Shown in pieces: positions 24,513 to 33,464 of a DNA stretch of 38,071 nt; the first letter of the stretch is position 1, and each line of letters starts with the position of its first letter. The stretch is from assembly GCA_013001045.1 (NCBI GenBank), contig JABDNG010000071.1, positions 1-38,071 on the forward strand, read 5' to 3'. A program made the position numbers and the translations under genes. The notes beneath the pieces were generated by a model. The model saw only the letters and a list, made by a program, of their open reading frames with translations, did not search any database and was not told the origin of the DNA. Origin of the DNA: Woeseiaceae bacterium. GTDB lineage: Bacteria; Pseudomonadota; Gammaproteobacteria; Steroidobacterales; Woeseiaceae.

Positions 24513-26719
24513 ACGATTCTAGAATTGCAGGCCTTTACAAGCTCAACGTGGCAGAGCGCATCGACACGCTGGCGCGCGAAGGCTGGTTGACGTCCGCCGA
24601 CGCCGACAGACTTCGTGATGGTCGCCAGGTGTTGTCGAGCGTTGCCGCGGACAAGATCATCGAGAATGTGGTCGGTGTATTCGGCTTGCCGTTCGCAATT
24701 GCGCCAAATTTCCGCGTGAATGACCGCGACTACATCGTTCCGCTCGTGGTCGAGGAACCGTCGATTGTCGCGGCCCTGAGTGATGCCGCGCGCCGCGCCC
24801 GGGGCAGCGGGGGATTTCACGCCAGCTGCGACGAGTCATTACTGGCCGGACAAGTGTATATATCGGGCATCGCGCATGCTGATGCCGCCATGGAGGCGCT
24901 GCGGGCTGCGAAACAGGAGGTGCTGGACGCCGCAAATGAGGTGCATCCCCGTTTGAGTGCGAGGGGCGGGGGTGTGCGCGATCTCGAGGTTCGATTGTTC
25001 TCGCTGCCCGATGGCACGCCGCTCATTCGTGTGCACTTGTGGGTCGATACGGCCGACGCCATGGGCGCAAACCTGGTCAATACGATTTGCGAAGCCGTGG
25101 CGCCGCGAATCGCAACGCTCTGTCAGGGTGACGTGTCGCTAAGGATCTTGTCGAACCTCGCGGATCGATCGATTGTCACGGCGCGGGTTCGCTACCTGCC
25201 GGAGGATTTGACCGGCAGCGGATTTGATGGAGCTGCGGTTCGCGACGCGATTGTCATGGCCAGCAATATTGCCACGGTCGACCCGCATCGAGCGGCCACG
25301 CACAACAAAGGCATCATGAATGGCGTCGACGCACTGGCGATTGCAACGGGTAATGACTGGCGGGCGATTGAAGCGGGCGCGCATTCTTTTGCGGCCGCGA
25401 GCGGACAGTATCGGCCGTTAACGCGCTGGACAGCGGGCACGGACGGTGCCCTGCTTGGCGAAATCGCGATACCGCTAAAGGTCGGCACGGTCGGTGGCAC
25501 GCTGGACGCCAATCCTGCGGCGGCCCTGGGTCTCGCAGTGACGGGCGCGAAAAAGGCTACCGAGCTCGCATCGCTGATGGCGAGTGTCGGCCTGGCGCAG
25601 AATTTTGCGGCTTTGCGTGCGCTGGCGAGCAGCGGGATTCAACAGGGCCACATGAAATTGCATGCCCGCAGCGTCGCCGCCGCGGCAGGAACGCCCGACG
25701 AACATTTTGACGCAGTCGTTGCCCGGCTCATCGATAGCGGCGAGATCAAGGATTGGAAAGCCGAGCAGATTCTCGACGAAATACGCGCCAAGGGTAGCCG
25801 TCAAGATGCGCCGAACGGGACGGCAGCCGGGAAGGTCATACTGTTCGGCGAGCACGCGGCTGTCTACGGTCGTCATGCGCTGGCCTTGCCCATTCCAGAC
25901 GCCGTGCGCGTGTATGTCGAGCAGGCTGAAAGGACCACGTCAGTCGCGATTCCGGATTGGGGCATCTCGGGCGACATCGATCTCGAAAACCTGCACGGCG
26001 TCGATGCCGCAATTAATCTTATTCTGCGGCAACTTGATATCCCAGAAGCCTGTTTCTCGATCACGGTGGACACCCGTTTGCCGAGAGCCATGGGTCTGGG
26101 GTCGTCCGCGGCAATCGCGGTGGCTGTGACGCGGGCAATCTGCGATGTGATGCAGCTCCCGGTTACTGACGAGCGCATCAATGCCATCGTGTTCGAGTGC
26201 GAGAAACTGGCCCATGGCACACCGTCCGGCGTGGATAATACGATCTCGACGTATGCTGAGCCCATGTTGTTCTGTAATGATGGCGCCCTGCAAAGCGAAG
26301 CGCTGACGTTGACGGAAATCCCGCCGCTCGTTATCGCGTGCAGTAATGAGTTGGGATTAACGAGTGAACAGGTCGCCGGCGTAAGATCGAGGTACGAGCA
26401 GGCACCACGACGTTATGAGGCGTTGTTTGATGAAATCGACAAGATCAGCCGGAGCGGAGCGCAGCTTTTGCAGTCGCGTAACTACAAGGCGCTGGGTCTG
26501 GCCATGAATGTCTGCCATGGATTGTTGAATGCGATCGAGGTATCGACGCCCGAGCTGGAGCGCATGGTTACGCTGGCGCGGCAGGCCGGGGCCGTTGGCG
26601 CGAAGCTGACCGGCGGCGGCGGCGGCGGTTCGATTGTCGCACTCTGTCCCGGCACGGTTGACGACGTGCGCACTGCCATGCAGCAAGCCGGGTATCGAAC
26701 ATTGGACATGCAACAATGA
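24509..26719 (+). CDS. HMG-CoA reductase (class II) / mevalonate kinase fusion
   Basis: One 736-residue chain carrying two consecutive steps: HMG-CoA to mevalonate, then mevalonate to 5-phosphomevalonate. Residues 1 to about 428 are a class II HMG-CoA reductase. Catalytic Glu83, Lys267 (HNKGIMNG), Asp283 (TGNDWRA) and His381 (QGHMKLH) fall at the same numbers as in the Pseudomonas mevalonii enzyme, and the cofactor segment is DAMGAN (183-188). After a short linker, residues from about 436 are a GHMP mevalonate kinase: GKVILFGEHAAVYG (441-454), PRAMGLGSSAAIAVA (525-539), HGTPSGVDN (569-577) and KLTGGGGGGSIVAL (699-712). The start is TTG (24509), overlapping the previous stop as TTGA; SRIAGLYKLNVAERI right after it is a normal reductase N-terminus. 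There is no stop or frameshift between the halves. Confidence 0.93.
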   Translation: MNDSRIAGLYKLNVAERIDTLAREGWLTSADADRLRDGRQVLSSVAADKIIENVVGVFGLPFAIAPNFRVNDRDYIVPLVVEEPSIVAALSDAARRARGSGGFHASCDESLLAGQVYISGIAHADAAMEALRAAKQEVLDAANEVHPRLSARGGGVRDLEVRLFSLPDGTPLIRVHLWVDTADAMGANLVNTICEAVAPRIATLCQGDVSLRILSNLADRSIVTARVRYLPEDLTGSGFDGAAVRDAIVMASNIATVDPHRAATHNKGIMNGVDALAIATGNDWRAIEAGAHSFAAASGQYRPLTRWTAGTDGALLGEIAIPLKVGTVGGTLDANPAAALGLAVTGAKKATELASLMASVGLAQNFAALRALASSGIQQGHMKLHARSVAAAAGTPDEHFDAVVARLIDSGEIKDWKAEQILDEIRAKGSRQDAPNGTAAGKVILFGEHAAVYGRHALALPIPDAVRVYVEQAERTTSVAIPDWGISGDIDLENLHGVDAAINLILRQLDIPEACFSITVDTRLPRAMGLGSSAAIAVAVTRAICDVMQLPVTDERINAIVFECEKLAHGTPSGVDNTISTYAEPMLFCNDGALQSEALTLTEIPPLVIACSNELGLTSEQVAGVRSRYEQAPRRYEALFDEIDKISRSGAQLLQSRNYKALGLAMNVCHGLLNAIEVSTPELERMVTLARQAGAVGAKLTGGGGGGSIVALCPGTVDDVRTAMQQAGYRTLDMQQ

Positions 26720-27291
26720 ACGACAATCACAGGATCGTATCGTCAGAGAACGAGGAGTTGATTCTCGTCGATGAGGACGATAACGAACTCGGCCATCTTT
26801 CGAAAGCCCGCTGCCACGACGGTGCCGGTGTTCTGCATCGCGCATTTTCGCTGTTTCTGTTCAACGACGAAGGCGATTTACTGTTGCAGCAGCGCAGCGA
26901 CGAGAAGCGTCTGTGGCCCGGCTTCTGGTCGAATAGCTGTTGCAGCCATCCGCGCCGCGGCGAGTCCATGGAGATCGCAACCGCACGACGTCTCAGTGAT
27001 GAGCTGAATATCGAGGCGGCGCTCGAGCATGTCTACCAATTCTGCTATACGGCGACGTTCGGCGAATCGGGCTCGGAGAACGAGCTTTGCCATGTCTATC
27101 TCGGCAAGCTTGGCGGTGACGTACAGCCTAACGACAGCGAGATTGCTGCGGTGCGTTTTGTAGCTGCATCCACACTCGAGGAGGAACTGTCCCGGGATCC
27201 CGCGGGATTTACGCCATGGTTCAAACAGGAGTGGCGCGAGCTACAGGTAAATCATCGCGAAAAACTGGCGCGCTATTGCAATCCTGCCTGA
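26716..27291 (+). CDS. idi: isopentenyl-diphosphate delta-isomerase, type 1
   Basis: Interconverts IPP and DMAPP; a Nudix-fold metalloenzyme of 191 residues. The catalytic cysteine lies in FWSNSCCSHPRRGES, the catalytic glutamate in GSENELCHVY, and LSDELNI lies in the Nudix helix. LLLQQRSDEKRLWPGFW is typical of the type 1 family. The ATG overlaps the fusion gene's stop (ATGA). It closes the plus-strand mevalonate operon, 100 bases from the convergent HMG-CoA synthase. Confidence 0.95.
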   Translation: MNDNHRIVSSENEELILVDEDDNELGHLSKARCHDGAGVLHRAFSLFLFNDEGDLLLQQRSDEKRLWPGFWSNSCCSHPRRGESMEIATARRLSDELNIEAALEHVYQFCYTATFGESGSENELCHVYLGKLGGDVQPNDSEIAAVRFVAASTLEEELSRDPAGFTPWFKQEWRELQVNHREKLARYCNPA

Positions 27292-27350
27292 ATAGCAAAG
27301 CGCCAGCGATGCGAGAAAGGGAAGTCTATAAAGGGGTCAATGAGCATTTC

Positions 27351-27393
27351 GAGCGAGCTTGCAACAACGTCTTGCAGCGTTGGGCTCGCGCTC
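27351..27393. terminator. possible bidirectional hairpin between idi and HMG-CoA synthase
   Basis: GAGCGAGC (27351-27358) can pair imperfectly with GCTCGCGCTC (27384-27393), enclosing CAACG...CGTTG arms. It lies where two convergent transcripts meet, but no U-tract follows on either strand, so intrinsic termination is doubtful. Confidence 0.25.
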
Positions 27394-28870
27394 AGGCTAT
27401 GTACTTGTAGTACTCGATGCCCAGATCGCTAAAGTGACGCTCGTCAGTGCCACCGACGCGATCAATGATGAACTCGTTGCTTGGCACGTAGCTCAGGCCC
27501 GTAACGCGCCGGCCGTCATGCAATGCTTCGTATTGCTCACGATTGAGATCGACCGCAAGCTGCATGGCATCGCCAAAGTGAATCTTCGTTGTGGCTTCGC
27601 GCCAGCCGTCTGCCATAAAAAACGGAATAACTTCGGCGGCGTCGCCGCTGCCGTAGCCGAGCGTCAGCACTTCCTCACCGGCTCTGAGCGAGTCTTCATC
27701 CAGTGCCTGCTCGAAACCTGCCGCCATCCAGGCCGGTAACGCAGCCGTATAGAGATTGCCGAGGTCGAGCATCGTATCGCTGCCGAGCGCCATCTTGTCT
27801 AGAATCTCCCGGCGGTAATGTCGTGATGCACGAAAAGCGCGCAGTGCTGCCATTGTCAGTGGGTAAGCTTCGTACTGCAGTTTTTCCGGCGTCGCAAGTG
27901 CAGCAACCTCGGGTTTGCTGAGCATTTCGACTCGTACAGCCTCCACATCGACGCCCGCCTCGTAGCAATAGGACGCGAGTTCGGCGCGATCGGCGGCATT
28001 CCCCTGGCTCAGCGCGAACAGGTAGGAGATGGCCCAGCCGGTTTCGGGCATGCGCCGATACGGTCGATGCATAAACACGGTCCGCAGCGAGCGCAGGTAA
28101 TCACTCGCTGTCAGGTCCCGCTTCTCATACATGTCGTTCATCGCATGCAATGTCTCGTCGACATAGCAAGTTGTCGAATACTTGCCGTTAAATACCGGGA
28201 AGTCCTGTACCTGGTGCGATTCTGCGCGATCCTGGCCGCAAAAACGCAGCATCGGTTTGCGAAAATCCATGATGCGGTAGTCGGACGCGGAGCCCGAGCC
28301 GATAAGGTCGACGACCGCGAGTTGCGGATCTTCCTCAAGCAACATGGCGACAGCACCTGCACCTTGCGTCGGTTCGCCCGAACTGCCACGCGCGTATTCG
28401 GCGATGTCGGCGCAGACGACAATCGCCTGGCTGCCAGCGCCATCCAGCGCAAGATGTCGAATGGCGCCTTTCATCCCGTAAACGCCGCCCAGACAGGCAT
28501 GCTTGAACTCAGGGACTTCGCAACTGCGCGAAATGGGCGCTTTGCCACGCGCGACGAGGGCCGCATCGACCATGCCTTTGACCACGATCGCACCGGCGGA
28601 ATTATCGGTGCTGGATTCTGTGCCCAGACCCAGGAACTTCACACGCGCCGGGTCGATGTCGTACTGCTCGATCAGCCGCAGAACTGCATTGGCGGCCATC
28701 GTGTAAACGCTCTGATTGGGCCCGCGAACGCGAAAACTCCGCCCGACGACCTCGCGAATTTTTGGCCACTGGTTATCCGTCCAGTCGCACCAGTCCTCGA
28801 GCCATACCCGGTACGGCGGGACGTACGCGGCGAGGCCGCTGATTCCGATGGTCTTATGGGGTCTGGACAT
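27392..28870 (-). CDS. hydroxymethylglutaryl-CoA synthase
   Basis: Condenses acetyl-CoA with acetoacetyl-CoA, the committed entry to the mevalonate pathway. Thiolase-fold protein of 492 residues from ATG 28870. The catalytic triad is readable: Glu85 in GTESSTDNSAG, the nucleophile Cys126 in FKHACLGGVYG, and His268 in FMHRPYRRMPE. LTLGYGSGDAAEV is the conserved C-terminal loop. The ORF reaches 29080, and another ATG exists at 28921, but a good promoter at 28902-28930 lies inside that extension, which supports 28870. It is about 100 residues longer than the S. aureus enzyme and closer in style to long bacterial forms. Confidence 0.9.
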   Translation of the reverse strand: MSRPHKTIGISGLAAYVPPYRVWLEDWCDWTDNQWPKIREVVGRSFRVRGPNQSVYTMAANAVLRLIEQYDIDPARVKFLGLGTESSTDNSAGAIVVKGMVDAALVARGKAPISRSCEVPEFKHACLGGVYGMKGAIRHLALDGAGSQAIVVCADIAEYARGSSGEPTQGAGAVAMLLEEDPQLAVVDLIGSGSASDYRIMDFRKPMLRFCGQDRAESHQVQDFPVFNGKYSTTCYVDETLHAMNDMYEKRDLTASDYLRSLRTVFMHRPYRRMPETGWAISYLFALSQGNAADRAELASYCYEAGVDVEAVRVEMLSKPEVAALATPEKLQYEAYPLTMAALRAFRASRHYRREILDKMALGSDTMLDLGNLYTAALPAWMAAGFEQALDEDSLRAGEEVLTLGYGSGDAAEVIPFFMADGWREATTKIHFGDAMQLAVDLNREQYEALHDGRRVTGLSYVPSNEFIIDRVGGTDERHFSDLGIEYYKYIA

Positions 28871-28901
28871 GTATTCGGGCTGAAGTTGACGTAGCCCGGC
28901 G

Positions 28902-28930
28902 ATTTTAGTGTCCCGGGCCATATCTCTCAA
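28902..28930 (-). promoter_or_regulatory. promoter of HMG-CoA synthase
   Basis: On the minus strand, TTGAGA (28930-28925) is followed after 17 bases by TAAAAT (28907-28902). The predicted start is near 28895, about 25 bases ahead of the ATG at 28870. This makes the gene independent of the lipoprotein gene upstream. Confidence 0.65.
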
Positions 28931-28934
28931 CCAT

Positions 28935-29432
28935 TTATTCCACCGTAATGGTGATTGGGTCCGAAACGACGGGCGGATCGTGCGGAATATGCAGGTAATC
29001 TGCGAGCAGCAGGCGCAGTGTGCGCTGACCCGGGTCGAGCGTAATGTCCGTCGCTGTGCTGCCGTCACCAAAATGCACATGATGGGCGTCCGCGGGTACC
29101 GGGGCGCCCGGGTCGGGCACGGCGGTGTCGATCAACAGGTGATGGTGGCCGGAATCGGGCTGCTTGTCGCCCGCTTTGACGACGCTCATGCCCTCGATGC
29201 CGAATTCGATGTGTATCGGGTTCGAGACAGTGTCGCCGTCGGCCGGGCTTATGAAAAATACGCGGGCACCGTCGGGCGAGGGCGTGCGGGGCAGAGCCAC
29301 AGCGTCCGCGACCACTTTGCCCGCAGCGTCGGGTTCAGAGGCGCTTGTGGCCGTATTGTCCGGTTTCGGCCCGCAGGCCGACAGACAAAAAACCGGCGCC
29401 AACGTAAGGATTGTCAAGAGTCGAAAAATCAT
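28935..29432 (-). CDS. DUF4399-type lipoprotein
   Basis: A 165-residue predicted lipoprotein: signal peptide MIFRLLTILTLAPVFC, lipobox LSAC with Cys20. A low-complexity linker follows, then a DUF4399-like domain (from about residue 60) with the hallmark GHHHLLID and later DAHHVHFGDG. The clustered histidines might bind metal, but no function is established. The start (ATG 29432) is set by an AGGAG ribosome binding site; the longer frame from 29489 has an unlikely charged extension. It ends 64 bases before the HMG-CoA synthase start, with that gene's promoter in between. Confidence 0.8.
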   Translation of the reverse strand: MIFRLLTILTLAPVFCLSACGPKPDNTATSASEPDAAGKVVADAVALPRTPSPDGARVFFISPADGDTVSNPIHIEFGIEGMSVVKAGDKQPDSGHHHLLIDTAVPDPGAPVPADAHHVHFGDGSTATDITLDPGQRTLRLLLADYLHIPHDPPVVSDPITITVE

Positions 29433-29457
29433 CTTTGCAAGCTCCTTTCTTGTTTTT

Positions 29458-30819
29458 CTAAACAGCCACGAGCGCGAACAAAACGGCACCGAGCATCGTG
29501 ACGGTTGCGCCTATCCCATAGCAGGCGACCAGCACAACGTACTTTGTGAACGTCAGTATACGTCCCTGACCATAAACCCGACGCATCGCCATGTATAGAT
29601 AAACAGGGATGTACAGGGCCGTCGCCACGATCACGAGGATGGCAGCGGCGTCCATAACCCGCAACAGGCCCGTTAGCCGGGAAAAGAGTATTTGCAATGT
29701 GAGGATGAGGAAAAAGAACGCGTGATAGTGAATGACGAACAACAGGTGCTCGACGAAATAACGGCGTGACAACGGGTAAAGGATCTTCAGGACCAGCGCC
29801 ATCAGTGGTAACAGAACGATCAAGGCGACAGGAATATTGTCGAGCAGCAAGTCGGAAAATGTCTTGCCGCTGTCGGCCGCGATGCGTTCGCAAACCCGCT
29901 TTGCGCGCTCGCGGGTCAGGCGCCGTTGCAGCCATTGCGGCATTTCGGCAAAACCGGCGTCGTCGATAATGCACTCGCCCGTTTCGTCATCGAATTGAAA
30001 ATTGAGGCCGCTCTCGACCGTGTCGCTACTCTCCTCGAGGTCTTCGTCGAGTATCGCACCGTCGGTGATGATGCCTTCCTGGGCAAGTTCGTCGAGAATC
30101 TCCTGCCTGGCGCTCTCCGCTGCTGCGGCCTTTTCCGCTGCTGCTTCGGGCGTCGGCTCCGGTGCTGGTTCAAACAGGAGGCTCAAGTCATCGCGGGGAT
30201 CAAAAAAAGCCACGACGAAGAAAATGACGCTGAGGACCAGGTAAGTACGGAACGGCGGCATGTAACGCGCGCGTCGGCCTTCGAGATAGTCCCGGGTCAA
30301 ACGGCCCGGACGGGCCAGCAGCGGAATCAGCGTTCGCCAGAGGCGCGAATCGATCTCAAAAAGGTCGCCGAACGCATCGCTGACGAGTTCCCAGAGGCTG
30401 ATTAGCCGGTTGCGCGCGCGCTGCCCGCAGACGCCGCAATACTGTCCCCGGAGGCGGGTTCCGCAGTTGAGACAATCGGGGCTCTGGACGGGGGGCAGCT
30501 CCTGGTCGGTGTCTTCGCGCAACGTGCGGCTCGAAACGCCGACGGTATCCCCGAATTCGAGTGCGACTGCGGCATCGATTTCGGCAAAGTAGCCGTCCAG
30601 CAATTTGTCGATTGCGCTGTCATCGATGCACAGGAACTGGCAGGTCCAGGCAGGGTTGCCGCCGGTATCGTCACCGACCGGAAAAAAGCGCGCGTCCGCG
30701 ATTCCCTGTTCTTGCAAGGACCTTGCGCGCAATTCCTCGAGCCAGCGTTCGAACTCCGTAACGGATATCGAATCAACCGAGAATGTCAGCTCATACAGTG
30801 GCCCGGTGCGATTCGTCAT
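29458..30819 (-). CDS. DUF4286/DUF3667-like multidomain membrane protein
   Basis: A 453-residue protein of unknown function. Residues 5-105 look like a DUF4286-type ferredoxin-fold domain (LYELTFSVDSISVTEFERWL). A zinc ribbon follows: CLNCG (116-120) and CGVCG (128-132). Then comes a DUF3667-like region (DSRLWRTLIPLLARPGRLTRDYLEGRRARYMPPFRTYL) with a membrane helix. A long acidic and alanine-rich loop (about 215-330) separates this from at least four C-terminal membrane helices (about 335-453). It starts nine bases after fadE ends and is likely cotranscribed with it. Confidence 0.75.
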   Translation of the reverse strand: MTNRTGPLYELTFSVDSISVTEFERWLEELRARSLQEQGIADARFFPVGDDTGGNPAWTCQFLCIDDSAIDKLLDGYFAEIDAAVALEFGDTVGVSSRTLREDTDQELPPVQSPDCLNCGTRLRGQYCGVCGQRARNRLISLWELVSDAFGDLFEIDSRLWRTLIPLLARPGRLTRDYLEGRRARYMPPFRTYLVLSVIFFVVAFFDPRDDLSLLFEPAPEPTPEAAAEKAAAAESARQEILDELAQEGIITDGAILDEDLEESSDTVESGLNFQFDDETGECIIDDAGFAEMPQWLQRRLTRERAKRVCERIAADSGKTFSDLLLDNIPVALIVLLPLMALVLKILYPLSRRYFVEHLLFVIHYHAFFFLILTLQILFSRLTGLLRVMDAAAILVIVATALYIPVYLYMAMRRVYGQGRILTFTKYVVLVACYGIGATVTMLGAVLFALVAV

Positions 30820-30828
30820 CAGGCCGGA

Positions 30829-33399
30829 TCAGGATTTCTTGGTCTTCTTCTTGCTCGTTGTCTTCTGGCTGGCCGCTCTTTTCGCTGCTGCCGGTTTCTT
30901 GCGGGCCGTCTTTTTCTTCGGTGACTTGCTGGAAGCTTCGGCTGCTGCTCTACCTGAAGTTACCCGGGCCAGTTCGTCAGTCGTAAAGTCGTCGACGGCG
31001 AGCAAGGATTCAACCTTGCCATGATACTCGCGCAGCGCACGCCCTTCTGCCTTGCTAATGACCTGGGCCTTTTCCGCTTCGTCGATTTGCAGGCCGAGAT
31101 AGTCAGAGTGAATAAGCCCTTCCTTGCGTGCCTGGCGCAAGCGACGTTCGAGCGGTATGTGTTGCCCGGTCAACTCCAGAGCTTCTTGTAGCAATCCCAG
31201 CGGATTGCCAGGCTCGAGCGTCGTGTAGGCGAGTTCGCTGAGACGCTCTCGTGACTCGCCCGGCGTCGTGACGAGATCGACGACTCTCGAGGCTATTTCA
31301 TCCGACGGCGCCGAATAAGTACGACCGCGCGGAAAAATAAACAGGCGCAACAGCATGGCGACAGGACGATTCGGGAGGTTACGCAGGAAAGCGTGCAGTG
31401 ATTCCTGCGCCTGGTACATCAATGTGCGCACAGACCATTCGACCAGCGGCAGGTCGGTCGCACGGCGTCCCTGGTTCTCGAAATGCTTGAGTACGGTCGA
31501 TGCGAGGTACATTGAGCTCAAAACATCGCCCAGTCGCGCCGACAAGAGTTCGCGTTTCTTCAGGCCGCCGCCCAGTGTCAGCATCGCGAAATCCGAAGCC
31601 AGCGCGAAATTCGCGCTGTATCGGTTGATGTTCTGGTAGTAACGGCGTGTCGGTGTGTTGAGCGGCACGCGACTGAATTTTGCGTGAGTCAGTGCGAGGA
31701 AGAAGGAACGCGCCAGGTTGCTTATCGCGTATCCAATGTGCCCGAACAACGCATCGTCAAATTCAATCAGGCCACGATCATGATCTTCGTCACCGGCTGC
31801 GTGAAGTTCTCTTAGTACGAACGGGTGGCAGCGAATCGCGCCCTGACCGTAAATGATGAGGCTGCGTGTGAGGATGTTTGCACCCTCCACCGTGATCGCG
31901 ATCGGTGTCGCCATGTAGCCGCGGCCGAGGTAATTTGTCGGCCCCATCATGACGCCTTTGCCACCGTGCACGTCCATTGCGTCGTTCGCGACCCTGCGCC
32001 CCATTTCGGTACAGTGGTACTTCAAGATTGCCGATGGAACGGCAGGCTTCTCACCCTGGTCGATCGCACCAGCGGTGACGGCGACCGCGGCGTTCATAAT
32101 ATAAGTCTGGCCAGCGATGCGCGTTAGCGCTTCGCCGACACCCTCGAAGTTGGCGATAGACGTGTTGAATTGCTTGCGAATGATTGCGTAAGCCCCCGAC
32201 GCATAACTTGCCGCCTGCCCGCCGCCCGATGCGGTCGAAGGCAGCGTAATCGCGCGGCCGACCGAGAGCAGCTGAACGAGCATCTTCCAGCCGTTGCCGG
32301 CTTGTTCCTGACCGCCGATGATAGCGTCGAGCGGCACAAAGACGTCTTTGCCCGAAGTCGGTCCATTCTGGAAGGGGATCGACAGCGGATAGTGACGTCG
32401 GCCCACCTCCACGCCCGGCGTGTCCGTCGGAACGAGAGCGGCGGTTATGCCGTATTCATCCTCGTCGCCAATCAGGTGATCGGGATCATACAGTTTGAAC
32501 GCCAGGCCCAGCACCGTCGCGACCGGCGCCAGCGTGATGTAGCGCTTGTCCCAGTTTAGACGTATGCCGACCGTCTTCTTGCCTTTCCACGTGCCTTTGC
32601 AAACGACACCATTATCGATCAGCGCGGCCGCGTCGGAGCCGGCCTGCGGGGAGGTCAACGCGAAACAGGGAATTTCGGTGCCCGCGGCAAGGCCCGGCAG
32701 ATAGTGGTCTTTCTGTTCTTCTGTTCCGTAATGCAGCAGTAGTTCCGCAGGCCCCAGCGAATTGGGGACGCCGATGGTGGATGAGACAGTCGCGCTGCGG
32801 CTGGCAAGCTTCGAAATGACCGCAGCATTGGCATAGGCTGAGAATTCGAGGCCGCCATATTGCTTGGGGATGATCATCGCAAAAAACTTCTTCTCGATAA
32901 TGAAGTCCCAAACCTCTTTGGGCATATCGGCGAGTTTGTGACAGATCTCCCAATCGTCGACCATCCTGCAAAGTTCTTCGCAGGGCCCGTCCAGGAACGC
33001 CTGTTCCTCGTCGGATAATTTCGGTGCCGGATACGACATGAGCTTGTCCCAGTCAGGCATTCCCGAAAACAGTTCGCCATCCCACCAAACGCTGCCTGCC
33101 TCGAGCGCTTCGCGCTCGGTATTCGACATCGACGGCAGCATCTTACGATAGATGTCGAGTAGTGGCTTGGTAATCTTCTCGCGTCTTACTTCGATGAAGT
33201 TCGGGATCACCATCAGCCCGAACAGGAGCGTCAGGAAGAGCTTCCAGAGTACGAAGCCGTCGCCGAAGATCCAGTAGGCGAGCAAAGCGATACCCGTCGC
33301 AATCGTCGATGTACGCAAATCAATGCGCTGGTACGCAAGAAATATTCCGCCGCCTACAAACAGCAGCAGCCAGAGCAAACTTACAATCAAACCGGACAC
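30829..33399 (-). CDS. fadE: acyl-CoA dehydrogenase FadE
   Basis: FAD-dependent first enzyme of fatty acid beta-oxidation, membrane-associated. Residues 1-75 contain two or three hydrophobic helices, as in E. coli FadE. The dehydrogenase core includes FALTSPQAGSDAA, FVPLDAIIGG, GGGQAASYASGAYAIIRKQF and DAMDVHGGKGVMMGP. The conserved FadE C-terminal domain extends to about residue 810. Length is 856, versus 814 in E. coli; the excess is a lysine/alanine-rich tail (815-856), including KKKTARKKPAAAKRA. The start is GTG (33399) behind GAGGT at seven bases. Confidence 0.95.
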   Translation of the reverse strand: MSGLIVSLLWLLLFVGGGIFLAYQRIDLRTSTIATGIALLAYWIFGDGFVLWKLFLTLLFGLMVIPNFIEVRREKITKPLLDIYRKMLPSMSNTEREALEAGSVWWDGELFSGMPDWDKLMSYPAPKLSDEEQAFLDGPCEELCRMVDDWEICHKLADMPKEVWDFIIEKKFFAMIIPKQYGGLEFSAYANAAVISKLASRSATVSSTIGVPNSLGPAELLLHYGTEEQKDHYLPGLAAGTEIPCFALTSPQAGSDAAALIDNGVVCKGTWKGKKTVGIRLNWDKRYITLAPVATVLGLAFKLYDPDHLIGDEDEYGITAALVPTDTPGVEVGRRHYPLSIPFQNGPTSGKDVFVPLDAIIGGQEQAGNGWKMLVQLLSVGRAITLPSTASGGGQAASYASGAYAIIRKQFNTSIANFEGVGEALTRIAGQTYIMNAAVAVTAGAIDQGEKPAVPSAILKYHCTEMGRRVANDAMDVHGGKGVMMGPTNYLGRGYMATPIAITVEGANILTRSLIIYGQGAIRCHPFVLRELHAAGDEDHDRGLIEFDDALFGHIGYAISNLARSFFLALTHAKFSRVPLNTPTRRYYQNINRYSANFALASDFAMLTLGGGLKKRELLSARLGDVLSSMYLASTVLKHFENQGRRATDLPLVEWSVRTLMYQAQESLHAFLRNLPNRPVAMLLRLFIFPRGRTYSAPSDEIASRVVDLVTTPGESRERLSELAYTTLEPGNPLGLLQEALELTGQHIPLERRLRQARKEGLIHSDYLGLQIDEAEKAQVISKAEGRALREYHGKVESLLAVDDFTTDELARVTSGRAAAEASSKSPKKKTARKKPAAAKRAASQKTTSKKKTKKS

Positions 33400-33464
33400 T
33401 ACAGATACCTCACAAAGGCAAAGATCCTGACTTCACCGCCGTTTGAGCGGCGCTGACTAACACT

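Noticed and set aside
33437-33452. CGCCG/CGGCG hairpin between mdh and fadE
   Set aside because: Only five base pairs and no U-tract on the minus strand; not supported as a terminator.
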